Assembly: GCA_964544885.1 (NCBI GenBank)
Contig: CAZJDX010000001.1
Coordinates: forward strand, 124,001-188,000
Length of the DNA stretch: 64,000 bases
Direction: 5' to 3'
Source of the DNA: QQVM01 sp964544885
GTDB lineage: Bacteria; Bacteroidota; Bacteroidia; AKYH767-A; 2013-40CM-41-45
The notes under the pieces were generated by a model. The model saw nothing but the letters and a program-made list of their open reading frames with translations, was not told the origin of the DNA and did no database searches. This document shows, piece by piece, positions 16,153 to 25,554 of the stretch. The position numbers and the translations under genes are program-made. Numbering within the stretch: position 1 is the stretch's first letter; every line of letters begins with the position of its first letter.

Positions 16153-17337
16153 TCAATTGGCCTTTGCGCCGGAATACTGATCAACGCTTTTCAATACCAT
16201 ATCAACATATCCTGTCAGATCGGTATAATGACCGGAAGGAAGCTTCTCACCGCGCTTCTTTCCAAGTCTTACAATGACAATTCTTTTTCCGGGAATAACC
16301 ACAATATACTGACCAAGAATTCCCCTGGCATAGAACACCTCATGTCCTTCATGTTCCATCAGCCACCACTGATATCCATAATAATCAACAGGAGTCCCTC
16401 CGGCATCCGGAATGTTCACCGGTTTGAGTGATTCAAGAATATATTCCTTTGGTACAATTTTCTTTCCATTCCACATACCACTGTCGAGCATCAGTTTCCC
16501 GATGCGGGCAAAATCCCTTGCAGTCGAATAAAAGCAGCAATACGATTTTTCAATCCCGCCTCTTTTGTCCAGTGACCAAAAGGCCGGATGGACAGCACCG
16601 ATTGGATTCCACAATTTCTGTTCGGCATACTCGGCTAACTTTATTCCTGTTGCCGACTCCAGAATCACACCCAACAGGAGTGTATTACAACTCATATAAT
16701 TGAATTCTTTTCCCGGTTCTGTGACAACTTTAAGTCCGGAGATAAGTTTTCGAAGGTCATTGCCATAATAGGCTTCCGTTGTCTTCGAAATCAGGCTTGA
16801 ATAGCTCTCATCCCAATTGAGTCCGGAGCTCATTTTCAGGAGATGTTCAATTCTGAGCTTTGCATTCTCTCCTTCAGAAAATTCAGGTAAGAACCGGGAG
16901 ACGGGATCGGTAACTTTAAGTTTACCCTCATCTGCAGCAATGCCAACCAGGATGCTAACAATGCTTTTTGCCACAGAAAAAGAATTGCTGACCGTGTTTT
17001 CATCAAAACCATCGTTATATGTTTCAAAACATATACTGTCATTCATGATCACCAGGAATGCGGAGGTTTCCATATCTTTTAATAGTCTTGAGCCTTCCTC
17101 CGGCAATTTTATCATCCTTTTATCCATAGCCAGCGGCCACTCGTCCGGAGCATCACTCTTGATCAGACGCGAATCGAACAGATCCAGGTCGTCAATATCC
17201 GGATACGTATATATCAGGGTTTTGTAGATATACGTATAGCCCGTGAGCCATACTGCCAGGTGTATGCTCAGAAAAATAAAAAGCAGAGACCAGAACAGTT
17301 TGATCCGGAACGGGATTTGTTTTGACTTTTTCTCCAT
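16153..17337 (-). CDS. Membrane-anchored serine hydrolase (beta-lactamase class C fold)
   Basis: The 394-residue protein has one N-terminal membrane segment (about 14-33), so the domain faces the periplasm. The catalytic SxxK is SVAK (121-124), the second motif is a Tyr in FNYMSCN (Tyr214), and the third region reads ARGILGQYIVVIPGKRIVI. This order fits penicillin-binding-protein-like and 6-aminohexanoate-dimer-hydrolase-like esterases and amidases rather than true antibiotic-destroying enzymes. The substrate is unknown. I chose ATG 17337 (MEKKSKQIPF) over TTG 17346. It is followed on the same strand by a small gene of unknown function. Confidence 0.82.
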   Translation of the reverse strand: MEKKSKQIPFRIKLFWSLLFIFLSIHLAVWLTGYTYIYKTLIYTYPDIDDLDLFDSRLIKSDAPDEWPLAMDKRMIKLPEEGSRLLKDMETSAFLVIMNDSICFETYNDGFDENTVSNSFSVAKSIVSILVGIAADEGKLKVTDPVSRFLPEFSEGENAKLRIEHLLKMSSGLNWDESYSSLISKTTEAYYGNDLRKLISGLKVVTEPGKEFNYMSCNTLLLGVILESATGIKLAEYAEQKLWNPIGAVHPAFWSLDKRGGIEKSYCCFYSTARDFARIGKLMLDSGMWNGKKIVPKEYILESLKPVNIPDAGGTPVDYYGYQWWLMEHEGHEVFYARGILGQYIVVIPGKRIVIVRLGKKRGEKLPSGHYTDLTGYVDMVLKSVDQYSGAKAN

Positions 17338-17425
17338 CGAATGCAATATAAATGGAATGCACTTACGGATGTCAGTCAGATGAGCAACTTATAAAGTCTG
17401 ATTTGTTCAATAAATCTTCCAGTAC

Positions 17426-18133
17426 TCAGCCCAGGAGGAGCTCCATGTCAAATAACATGGCAATCTTTTCCTTCAGTACTGTTTTTACCAGTGAAATATT
17501 CTGCGAGCTTCCCAGTTCCTTTTCCATGGATGTTACTGACTTCTCCGTGATCCCGCAGGGGATGATATGGTTAAAATAATCCAGCCTGGTATTAACGTTA
17601 AAGGCAAAACCATGCATGGTAACCCATCTCGAACAACGTATTCCCAGAGCGCATATCTTTCTTGCCTTAAGCGAATCATGGGGATCAAGCCATACACCGG
17701 TTAAACCGGGGTATCGGTCACCTTTAATTCCAAACTCAGCCAAAGTCAGTATAACAGCCTCTTCAAGCAACCGGAGGTATTTATGAATATCTGTGAAGAA
17801 AAGATCCAGGTCTAATATCGGATATCCTACGATTTGTCCCGGGCCGTGATAGGTAATGTCCCCACCCCTGTTGTTCCTGAAAAATACAGCATTGATCTTA
17901 TTTAACTCTTCAATTCCGGAGAGCAGGTTTTTTTCATTTCCACTTCTTCCAAGTGTAAAGACATGTGAATGTTCACAGAAAATTAGATAGTGCTCCTGCT
18001 TATCCTGTTCAGGTAAAGGCAGGTCACGGTTCCTGAGTTTCCTTTCGATAAGTTGCTGAAAAAGTTTTTCCTGGTAATCCCAGGCTTCCTTATAGTCGAT
18101 GAGACCAAGGTCACGAAAATAAACTCTCTGCAT
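17426..18133 (-). CDS. lipB: Octanoyltransferase (lipoate biosynthesis)
   Basis: LipB moves octanoyl groups from acyl carrier protein to the lipoyl domains of 2-oxoacid dehydrogenases and the glycine cleavage H protein, the first step of lipoate assembly. The hallmark RGGDITYHGPGQIVGYP is at 89-105. The catalytic Lys is in KICALGIR (Lys159) and the thioester-forming Cys in IIPCGI (Cys193), with MHGFAFNVN between them. Its 235 residues are normal. It lies 54 bases downstream of the isomerase gene on the same strand. No lipA is visible in the window. Confidence 0.95.
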   Translation of the reverse strand: MQRVYFRDLGLIDYKEAWDYQEKLFQQLIERKLRNRDLPLPEQDKQEHYLIFCEHSHVFTLGRSGNEKNLLSGIEELNKINAVFFRNNRGGDITYHGPGQIVGYPILDLDLFFTDIHKYLRLLEEAVILTLAEFGIKGDRYPGLTGVWLDPHDSLKARKICALGIRCSRWVTMHGFAFNVNTRLDYFNHIIPCGITEKSVTSMEKELGSSQNISLVKTVLKEKIAMLFDMELLLG

Positions 18134-18187
18134 GTACCGTTAATTGAGATCCTATACTAAAAAAGAAACAGCAACCGGAGGAATAAA

Positions 18188-19180
18188 TCAAATCTTTGAC
18201 AGTTCTCCCTTCAGGTGATTGATGATATTTATCTCTGTAGCATCAACATTTCTTTTATCGGCAAGATAACACGAGACCCAGTCGGTGAGATGGATGAGAT
18301 AAAGCGATCTTTCCAGCTGAGAGTCTCCCTTTGACCAAATCTCATGGACATGGGGAGTGTAGCGGGCAAATACCTCTTTACTGATTTCTATCCTTGCCTG
18401 TGTGCGGCTATAATCGGATTTATTTCTGAGAATTACGACAGCACAATCGGGATGGTTCTCCGCCCAACCAACCAGTTCATTATGGTTCATCTCAGGAAGG
18501 ATATTATGCCAGCATAACATTTTGGAGTTTTCATTAATCTGCTGTCGGAACCGCGTTGCCACTCCGTTAAAACCTTCTGCGGCATAAATAACCGGCATCT
18601 TGTTGAACAGGTATTCCGCCACAATCCTTGCCTCTGTGAGAACAGGTTCCCGCTCTTCTCCAAGCAGAACTATGGATTTTTCTATATCGCTACGAAGTTG
18701 AACCGGAAGCAGGTCCATTCCCGTGAGAATATAAATCAACTGAGTGAGGGAATAACCCAGACAAGAGCGTGGCGGCATTCCCGGAGGAATCAGGATCAGG
18801 TCCAGTTTCTCGCGTTCTGCAATTTCACGGATCTTTCCACCGGAAGTGATGCATACGATGGTAGCTTTTCTTTCAAGCGCTTGCTGAAGCGCCTGGAGGG
18901 TTTCTTCGGTATTACCGGAATAGGAAGAGACAATCACCAGCGTATTCGCATTCACATAAGAAGGGAGAAAATAGTCCTTATTAACTCCAATAGGAACCGG
19001 GCAGACCGGTGCCGCAATTTCAGAAACGATGGTACCCCCTATTCCTGATCCGCCGAGTCCTGTAATGACAACATTTCTGACAGGGTTTCGGGGCTTGACA
19101 GGCGTTGCTTTCTCCCCGATGCTGACCGCTTCACGCAACTGATTTGGAAAGTTGCCCACCAGTTCTTTCATACTCTGCAT
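18188..19180 (-). CDS. Bifunctional phosphoglucose/phosphomannose isomerase
   Basis: SIS-domain isomerase interconverting fructose-6-phosphate with glucose-6-phosphate and mannose-6-phosphate; it feeds glycolysis and nucleotide-sugar synthesis. Visible signatures are ITGLGGSGIGGT (39-50), SSYSGNTEETL (85-95), and PEMNHNELVGW with the conserved His/Glu pair. The frame extends to a GTG at 19255, but the family begins close to MQSMKELVGNFP, so ATG 19180 is chosen (330 residues). It is divergent from lysS and probably co-transcribed with lipB. Confidence 0.85.
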   Translation of the reverse strand: MQSMKELVGNFPNQLREAVSIGEKATPVKPRNPVRNVVITGLGGSGIGGTIVSEIAAPVCPVPIGVNKDYFLPSYVNANTLVIVSSYSGNTEETLQALQQALERKATIVCITSGGKIREIAEREKLDLILIPPGMPPRSCLGYSLTQLIYILTGMDLLPVQLRSDIEKSIVLLGEEREPVLTEARIVAEYLFNKMPVIYAAEGFNGVATRFRQQINENSKMLCWHNILPEMNHNELVGWAENHPDCAVVILRNKSDYSRTQARIEISKEVFARYTPHVHEIWSKGDSQLERSLYLIHLTDWVSCYLADKRNVDATEINIINHLKGELSKI

Positions 19181-19297
19181 ATAATCCGGATTTGGTTGTA
19201 AAAATAGTCTAAATTGATGAAACAGCAGCCTCTCCGGATAAATCTGCAAATCCACCTGTCCTCACTAATTCAATAAGCATGATGGCCTTGGTTTTTT

Positions 19298-19305
19298 TAT
19301 CTTTG
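19298..19305 (+). promoter_or_regulatory. Candidate Bacteroidota -7 promoter element for lysS
   Basis: TATCTTTG fits the Bacteroidota -7 consensus TAnnTTTG exactly and lies 20 bases before the lysS ATG. A clear -33 TTG at the usual distance was not found, which lowers confidence. Confidence 0.4.
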
Positions 19306-19325
19306 TCTCCGCAATTTGCTTATCC

Positions 19326-20849
19326 ATGGAATTAAACGAGCAAGAAATCATACGGAGACAAAAGGTCGACGAATTACTGGCAAATGGAATAGATCCATAT
19401 CCTGCTGAATTATGGGAGACTACATCTACTTCAGAAGATATTCTGAAAAATTTTGAAAGCAATCCTGATCAATACAGGAATATAAGTTTTGCCGGCAGGG
19501 TGATGAGCGTAAGGGATATGGGTAAAGCGTCCTTTGCGGTGCTGCAGGATTCCTATGGAAGAATTCAGATCTACGTCCGGCGTGATGATATTTGTCCGGG
19601 TGAGGATAAATCCCAATATGATTTTCTGTTTAAGAAAATGCTGGATATCGGTGATATTATCGGGGTAAAGGGGTATGTATTCAAAACGAAGACGGGAGAA
19701 ACTTCCATTCATGTTACAGAGCTGAAACTTCTGTGCAAAGCGCTGAAACCCTTGCCAGTTGTGAAACAGGATGCAGACGGGCAGGTACATGATGCTTTTA
19801 CAGATCCGGAGCAAAGATATCGTCAGCGATATGTTGATCTGATCGTTAACCCTTCCGTTAAAAGTGCGTTTATCAAACGTACCCAGTTAACCAATACAAT
19901 ACGTGAATACCTGAATGGCAGAGGGTATCTGGAAGTTGAAACGCCGATTCTTCAGCCACTCTATGGCGGTGCAGCGGCAAGACCTTTCAAGACGTATCAT
20001 AATACTCTCGATATGACCTTGTATCTCAGGATAGCGAATGAACTATACCTGAAAAGGCTGATCGTTGGCGGGTTTGACGGAGTTTACGAATTCGCAAAGG
20101 ATTTCCGGAATGAAGGGATGTCGAGGTTTCACAATCCCGAATTCACGCAGGTTGAACTGTATGTTGCATACAAAGACTATGCATGGATGATGGAACTTGT
20201 TGAAGAAATGATTGAAAAAGTCGCAATTGCCCTGCATGGTACAACAGAGGTCAAGGTTGGAGAACACTCGATCGATTTTAAGCGACCATGGAAACGCTAT
20301 ACGATGTATGGGGCCATACAACATTATACCGGAACAGATATTTCACTAATGCCGGAAGCGGAGCTGAGGGAAGCGGCCGGCAAGATGGGTGTTTACGTGG
20401 ATGCGAACCTTGGAAGAGGAAAAATCATTGATGAGATTTTTGGTGCCAAAGTGGAAGGCCATCTGATTCAACCGACATTTATCACGGATTATCCTGTTGA
20501 GATGAGTCCGCTTGCTAAAAAGCACAGGGATAAGCCGGGGCTTGTGGAGAGATTCGAAGCTATTTGTAATGGTAAAGAAATCTGCAATGCCTTTTCCGAG
20601 TTGAATGACCCCATTGATCAGAGGAAGCGATTTGAAGAACAACTCGAACTTGGCAAAAGAGGTGATGAAGAGGCTATGCAGCTGGATGAGGATTTTCTCC
20701 GTTCGCTTGAATATGGAATGCCTCCAACCGCCGGTCTTGGAATTGGAATTGACCGGCTTGCCATGATTATGACCAACTCCCCTTCCATTCAGGACGTATT
20801 GTTCTTCCCCCAGATGCGGCCTGAAATCAAGGAAGCGGAGGTACAGTAA
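19326..20849 (+). CDS. lysS: Lysyl-tRNA synthetase, class II
   Basis: Charges tRNA-Lys with lysine in the cytoplasm. The 507-residue protein has an N-terminal OB-fold anticodon-binding domain (SFAGRVMSVRDMGKASF), class II motif 1 around VKSAFIKRTQLTNTIREYL, motif 2 DFRNEGMSRFHNPEFTQVE, and motif 3 GLGIGIDRLAMIM near the end. Length and motif order are those of the family. It is divergent from the isomerase gene, with a candidate promoter element in between, and is followed 33 bases later by an M28 peptidase gene. Confidence 0.96.
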   Translation: MELNEQEIIRRQKVDELLANGIDPYPAELWETTSTSEDILKNFESNPDQYRNISFAGRVMSVRDMGKASFAVLQDSYGRIQIYVRRDDICPGEDKSQYDFLFKKMLDIGDIIGVKGYVFKTKTGETSIHVTELKLLCKALKPLPVVKQDADGQVHDAFTDPEQRYRQRYVDLIVNPSVKSAFIKRTQLTNTIREYLNGRGYLEVETPILQPLYGGAAARPFKTYHNTLDMTLYLRIANELYLKRLIVGGFDGVYEFAKDFRNEGMSRFHNPEFTQVELYVAYKDYAWMMELVEEMIEKVAIALHGTTEVKVGEHSIDFKRPWKRYTMYGAIQHYTGTDISLMPEAELREAAGKMGVYVDANLGRGKIIDEIFGAKVEGHLIQPTFITDYPVEMSPLAKKHRDKPGLVERFEAICNGKEICNAFSELNDPIDQRKRFEEQLELGKRGDEEAMQLDEDFLRSLEYGMPPTAGLGIGIDRLAMIMTNSPSIQDVLFFPQMRPEIKEAEVQ

Positions 20850-20882
20850 CATTTCCTTTAAATCATTAACCCATTCAATTCA

Positions 20883-22574
20883 ATGAAGCAGCTGCGTAAT
20901 ACTTTATCATTATTTCTGTTTTCAGCATGGTTAATTTCCTGCTCAACGACTTCTAAGGTTCCCTTGAGTAATGAACAGCTGAAAAGCAAAGTAAAGGTTC
21001 ACATTACAACTTTGGCCTCAGATGAATATGAAGGCAGGGAAGCCGGTACGGAAGGCGAAAGGAAAGCTTCCGGGTACATTACTCGGGAATTTAAAAAGAT
21101 AAAACTGAAACCGGCAGGCACAAAAGGTTATTTGCAGGAATTTACATTTACAGATGGAGTTAAAATTGGCAGCAGTAATCAGCTTGTTGTAAATATAAAC
21201 AAATACAGACTCGATGAAGATTTTTATCCCCTGCCGTATTCTTCGAACAATATAGTTTCAGGTTATGTTGTGAGAGTGGGGTACGGGATCTTCGATGAAA
21301 AACTAAGACACGACGATTACCTCGGCAAAGGAAATATTAACAAGAAAATTTTTGTCATGGAATCCGGTACACCGGATGGCAATAGTCCGCACGGGAAATT
21401 CGGTGACTGGACGGATCTTCGCAAGAAGATTGATTTAGCTGTAACGCGCGGTGCGATTGCGGTTATCTTCATCAATAGCGATAGCACTCAGGACGACCCT
21501 CAGGTAAACTGGAAACACCGCATTAGTTCCGGTTCCGTACCCGTAATATTTGCAAAGGGTGCTGCCGCGAAAATGTTAAAGGACAGCATTATTACGAACT
21601 GCACGGTTGGGGTTGAACTTGAGAAGATCGAAAAGAAAGCCCACAACGTTATTGGATATATTGACAATAGGGCTTCCTCGACTGTTGTCATTGGCGCTCA
21701 TTACGATCATCTTGGATATGGAGACGAGGGCTCGCTTTACAGAGGCGCAAGTTCAATTCATAACGGCGCAGATGACAACGCAAGCGGTACCGCATTGCTG
21801 ATAGAACTTGCCCGATATATTAAATCTTCATCAATTAAGAATAATAATTATCTCTTTATTGCTTTCTCCGGTGAAGAAAAAGGCTTGCTTGGTTCAAATT
21901 ATTTTGTGAAGAATCCCACCGTGGACATAAAAAATGTTTCCTATATGATCAATATGGATATGGTGGGTCGCATCAAGCCGGAAGAAAAAGTACTTGTCGT
22001 GAATGGAACAGGTACATCACCACGCTGGAAAACCCTGCTTGATTCCGCTGTTGTTGACGGAATAAAGATTAAGGATACTGAATCCGGTATCGGACCAAGC
22101 GATCATACAACATTCTATCTGCAAAACATTCCTGTACTTCATTTTTTCAGCGGAACACACAGCGATTACCACAAACCTTCCGATGATGAGGAGAAGATCA
22201 ATTATGACGGAACGGCATCCGTGTTTTCGATCATCCGGAACATCATTCAGGGAACGAACAGTCCGGACAGGCTGCCATTCACAAAGACAAAGGATGAAGA
22301 CAATGAAAATGCCCCGAAATTCAAAGTGACCCTGGGCGTTGTTCCGGACTATACTTTTGAAGGTGAAGGAATGCGCATTGATGGGGTTACTGAAGACAGG
22401 CCGGCAGCAAGGGCAGGTTTACTGGCGGGAGATGTTGTGATCCAGATCGGGGAATATAAAGTAGCAGATATGATGAGCTACATGAAGGCTCTGAGTAAAT
22501 TCTCGAAGGGAGAAACCACCAAAGTAAAGGTTCTGAGGAACAATGAGGTGGTTGAAAAAGATCTGACCTTTTAA
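20883..22574 (+). CDS. M28 zinc aminopeptidase lipoprotein with PA and PDZ domains
   Basis: Lipoprotein signal with lipobox LISC (Cys20), then a peptidase M28 of 563 residues. A protease-associated insert is seen in the middle (AVTRGAIAVIFINSD to VPVIFAKG). Zinc ligands appear in IGAHYDHLG, GADDNASGTA, FSGEEKGLLGS and NMDMVGR, and a final His in TFYLQNIPVLHFFSG. The C terminus is a PDZ domain (GVTEDRPAARAGLLAGDVV). It probably trims peptides or processes surface proteins at the outer membrane. A second, shorter M28 enzyme is encoded at 25555-26931. Co-transcription with lysS is possible. Confidence 0.88.
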   Translation: MKQLRNTLSLFLFSAWLISCSTTSKVPLSNEQLKSKVKVHITTLASDEYEGREAGTEGERKASGYITREFKKIKLKPAGTKGYLQEFTFTDGVKIGSSNQLVVNINKYRLDEDFYPLPYSSNNIVSGYVVRVGYGIFDEKLRHDDYLGKGNINKKIFVMESGTPDGNSPHGKFGDWTDLRKKIDLAVTRGAIAVIFINSDSTQDDPQVNWKHRISSGSVPVIFAKGAAAKMLKDSIITNCTVGVELEKIEKKAHNVIGYIDNRASSTVVIGAHYDHLGYGDEGSLYRGASSIHNGADDNASGTALLIELARYIKSSSIKNNNYLFIAFSGEEKGLLGSNYFVKNPTVDIKNVSYMINMDMVGRIKPEEKVLVVNGTGTSPRWKTLLDSAVVDGIKIKDTESGIGPSDHTTFYLQNIPVLHFFSGTHSDYHKPSDDEEKINYDGTASVFSIIRNIIQGTNSPDRLPFTKTKDEDNENAPKFKVTLGVVPDYTFEGEGMRIDGVTEDRPAARAGLLAGDVVIQIGEYKVADMMSYMKALSKFSKGETTKVKVLRNNEVVEKDLTF

Positions 22575-22646
22575 AGCAGCTTTGATCATGCTGAGCAATT
22601 TTCTTGCGGGAAAATTTAATAAACGATTTTATTTGAAACAGGGAGT

Positions 22647-23645
22647 ATGAACGAAGGGAAAAAAGTTTCGGTGATTGGTGGAGGAAGCTGGGCCACAGCC
22701 CTGGTAAAGATACTATCCAATAATTCGGATACTATTTCCTGGTGGGTACGTAGCGAAGAAACTGCTTCCTTTATCAGGAAGTATAAACATAATCCTAACT
22801 ACCTCACAGATGTTGAAATTGACCTCAGCAAAGTTCAGGTTAGTTCTGATTTGACTGAATGCATCTCAGGTTCCGAAACAATCATACTGGCCGTGCCATC
22901 AGCCTTTCTTAAAACGGTCTTTGCAATGGTCGACAAGAAGGATCTAAGGAACAAGCTCATTGTTTCCGCCATTAAAGGAATCATCCCGGACGAACTGCAA
23001 ATTGTCGGTGATTTTATAAACCTCCGGTATGATGTTCCGGTTGAGTCCATCGCCGTGATCACCGGCCCCTGCCATGCGGAAGAAGTTGCAATGGAAAGAC
23101 TTTCATACCTGACCGTTGCCTGTCAGAATTCAGAAAACGCTTCAGGGATCGCCAGGCAATTAAGCTGTCGCTACATCAAGACCACCACCAGTGATGACAT
23201 TTATGGGACTGAATATAGCGCGGTTCTTAAAAATGTAATCGCCATTGCCAGCGGTATTTGTCATGGTGTCGGGTATGGAGACAATTTTCAGGCTGTTCTC
23301 ATTTCCAATGCTATTCAGGAAATTAAACGCTTTGTTGATGCAGTTCATCCCATCAGCAGGGATATAAATGATTCTGCATACCTCGGCGATCTGCTTGTAA
23401 CCGCCTATTCATCATTCAGCCGAAACCGGATGTTCGGAACTATGGTTGGAAAAGGCTATTCGGTGAAGTTCGCGCAACTAGAAATGAATATGATCGCCGA
23501 AGGTTATTATGCAACTCAATGCATATATGAAATAAATAAAAAACACAGGGTGCACATGCCAATCACATCCGCCGTTTACCGTGTTCTGTATGAAAAAATT
23601 TCACCTCGTGTGGAAATGAAACTGCTTGCTGATCAGCTTAGCTGA
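22647..23645 (+). CDS. gpsA: NAD(P)-dependent glycerol-3-phosphate dehydrogenase
   Basis: Reduces dihydroxyacetone phosphate to sn-glycerol 3-phosphate for phospholipid synthesis, in the cytoplasm. The Rossmann motif is VIGGGSWATAL (9-19); the family blocks KGI, ITGPCHAEEV, and the catalytic-lysine region AVLKNVIAIASG are present, followed by SRNRMFG. The 332 residues are a normal length. A purine-rich GGGAG lies just before the ATG. It converges with uvrC: its TGA ends at 23645 and the uvrC stop occupies the next three bases. Confidence 0.95.
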   Translation: MNEGKKVSVIGGGSWATALVKILSNNSDTISWWVRSEETASFIRKYKHNPNYLTDVEIDLSKVQVSSDLTECISGSETIILAVPSAFLKTVFAMVDKKDLRNKLIVSAIKGIIPDELQIVGDFINLRYDVPVESIAVITGPCHAEEVAMERLSYLTVACQNSENASGIARQLSCRYIKTTTSDDIYGTEYSAVLKNVIAIASGICHGVGYGDNFQAVLISNAIQEIKRFVDAVHPISRDINDSAYLGDLLVTAYSSFSRNRMFGTMVGKGYSVKFAQLEMNMIAEGYYATQCIYEINKKHRVHMPITSAVYRVLYEKISPRVEMKLLADQLS

Positions 23646-25457
23646 TCAATTCTTGTCATCTACAGGGTTTTTAAAGTGTCCGTAGATCTTTTTCGCCCTT
23701 GATTTACCTACTACTACTTCGAGTTCCTCGAGTGCAGCTTCCTTAATTCTTCTAACAGATTTAAAGTGTCTTAGCAATTCGGTCACCGTACTCTCGCCTA
23801 TTCCTTTTATTGAAGACAACTCCGTTTTAACAACTCCTTTTGTTCTGCGTTTCCGGTGATGCTGTATTCCAAATCGATGAACTTCGTCACGCAGATGTTG
23901 GATAATACGCAAGGTCTCACTCTTCTTATCAATATACAACGGAACGGAGTCTCCGGGAAAATAGATCTCTTCAAGCTTCTTTGCGATACCAATCACCGCC
24001 ATCCTTCCTTTCAGTCCCAGTTTGTCCAGACTGCTGATGGCTGCGTTAAGCTGTCCTTTTCCTCCATCAATGACAATCAATTGAGGGAGGTCCTGAGCTT
24101 CATCCAACATTCTTTTGTATCGTCTGTAAATCACCTCTTCCATTGATGCAAAATCATCAGGACCTTCAACAGTTTTAATGTTGAAATGGCGGTACTCCTT
24201 TCTCGCAGGCTTCCCATTGATAAAAACGCTCATTGCTGCCACAGGATAATCGCCCTGAATATTGGAATTGTCAAAGCATTCAACTCTTACCGGCAATTCT
24301 TTCAATCGCAGATCCTTCTTCATCCTTTCCAGCAGACGAAAAGTTCTGTTCTGAGGATTTTGCTTTTCAAGCTGCAGGTTTTTCTCCCGTATATAGTTTC
24401 TTACGTTGGTTTCCGACAACGAGAGCAGGTGTTTCTTGTCTCCGATGCGAGGGCAGGTAAGGCGGACATTGTCAAGGTTCATTTCCATTTCAAACGGAAC
24501 AATTATTTCTTCGGAATCACTATGAAACCTTGTACGCAGATCCGTTATGGCAATCTCCAGCAACTCCTCCGGTGTCTCATCCAGCTTACGTTTCAGTTCA
24601 ATGGTATGTCCCTGAATAACCGCTCCATTCATGATGCGGAGAAAATTGACATAAGCAGTTTCATCTTCCATAATAAGGGAAAACACATCAATATTATGAA
24701 TGGCTGGATTAACCACCACCGATTTTGACTTGAACTTCTCCAGAAGTTCAATCTTTTCCTTCATCAGGTGAGCATTTTCATAGTCAAACTTTTGCGAATA
24801 TGTATTCATCAGCTCCTTCAGATGCTGAATAACCAGGTTTATGTTCCCCTTCAAAATATTTCGAATATCCCTAATGCTCTGGTCATAGTCCTCCTGAGTC
24901 TGAAGTCCGGCGCAGGGTCCCTTGCAGTTTCCCATATGATACTCAAGACAGACTTTGAATCTACCCTTCTCAATATTTGTCTCACTCAATAAATAATTAC
25001 AGTTTCTGAGCTTAAATAAACTGCTGATGAGTTCCAGCAAGGTATTGATCATGCGAACAGGAGTATACGGTCCGAAATATTCAGAACCATCCCTGATCAG
25101 CTTTCGGGTCGAAAATACTCTGGGAAACCTCTCGTTGCGTATACAAATCCAGGGGTACGTTTTATCATCTTTCAGATTTACATTGTAGCGTGGCTGATGC
25201 TTTTTGATAAGACTGTTTTCCAACAGGAGGGCATCCATCTCAGTGTTGACCACGAGAGTCTTGATGTCGGCAACTTTTCTAACGAGTACCGCAGTCTTCC
25301 CGCTTTCGTGTTTCTCCTTCTGGAAATATGAGCTCACGCGCTTCTTAAGGCTCTTAGCTTTGCCTATATAAAGCAATAAGCCATCCTTATCAAAAAACTG
25401 ATAAATGCCCGGGCTATCAGGCAAGGTGGATAAAATGTTCTCTACTCCTGAAGACAA
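23646..25457 (-). CDS. uvrC: Excinuclease ABC subunit C
   Basis: UvrC makes both cuts flanking DNA damage in nucleotide excision repair with UvrA and UvrB. Domains in order: GIY-YIG endonuclease (PGIYQFFDKDG...LLYIGKAKSLKKRV, about 18-47), a Cys-bearing linker (CLEYHMGNCKGPCAG), a UVR helical hairpin for UvrB (QKFDYENAHLMKEKI), the RNase H-like domain (ECFDNSNIQGDYPVAAMSVF), and two helix-hairpin-helix motifs (SIKGIGESTVTELL). No ATG fits: the next in-frame Met would remove the GIY-YIG domain, so TTG 25457 is taken as the start. At 603 residues it is full length. Confidence 0.95.
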   Translation of the reverse strand: MSSGVENILSTLPDSPGIYQFFDKDGLLLYIGKAKSLKKRVSSYFQKEKHESGKTAVLVRKVADIKTLVVNTEMDALLLENSLIKKHQPRYNVNLKDDKTYPWICIRNERFPRVFSTRKLIRDGSEYFGPYTPVRMINTLLELISSLFKLRNCNYLLSETNIEKGRFKVCLEYHMGNCKGPCAGLQTQEDYDQSIRDIRNILKGNINLVIQHLKELMNTYSQKFDYENAHLMKEKIELLEKFKSKSVVVNPAIHNIDVFSLIMEDETAYVNFLRIMNGAVIQGHTIELKRKLDETPEELLEIAITDLRTRFHSDSEEIIVPFEMEMNLDNVRLTCPRIGDKKHLLSLSETNVRNYIREKNLQLEKQNPQNRTFRLLERMKKDLRLKELPVRVECFDNSNIQGDYPVAAMSVFINGKPARKEYRHFNIKTVEGPDDFASMEEVIYRRYKRMLDEAQDLPQLIVIDGGKGQLNAAISSLDKLGLKGRMAVIGIAKKLEEIYFPGDSVPLYIDKKSETLRIIQHLRDEVHRFGIQHHRKRRTKGVVKTELSSIKGIGESTVTELLRHFKSVRRIKEAALEELEVVVGKSRAKKIYGHFKNPVDDKN

Positions 25458-25554
25458 AATGATCTGTTTGATTCAATAAAGATCGCAAAGAAAAAGTAAA
25501 CAAATTTTATCCGGATGAAAATTGAGATGAATCTGATTCCAGTTCAGTTCTCCT

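Noticed and set aside
16153..17337. Antibiotic-resistance beta-lactamase
   Set aside because: Motif spacing and the membrane anchor fit esterase/amidase-like relatives; nothing indicates beta-lactam hydrolysis.
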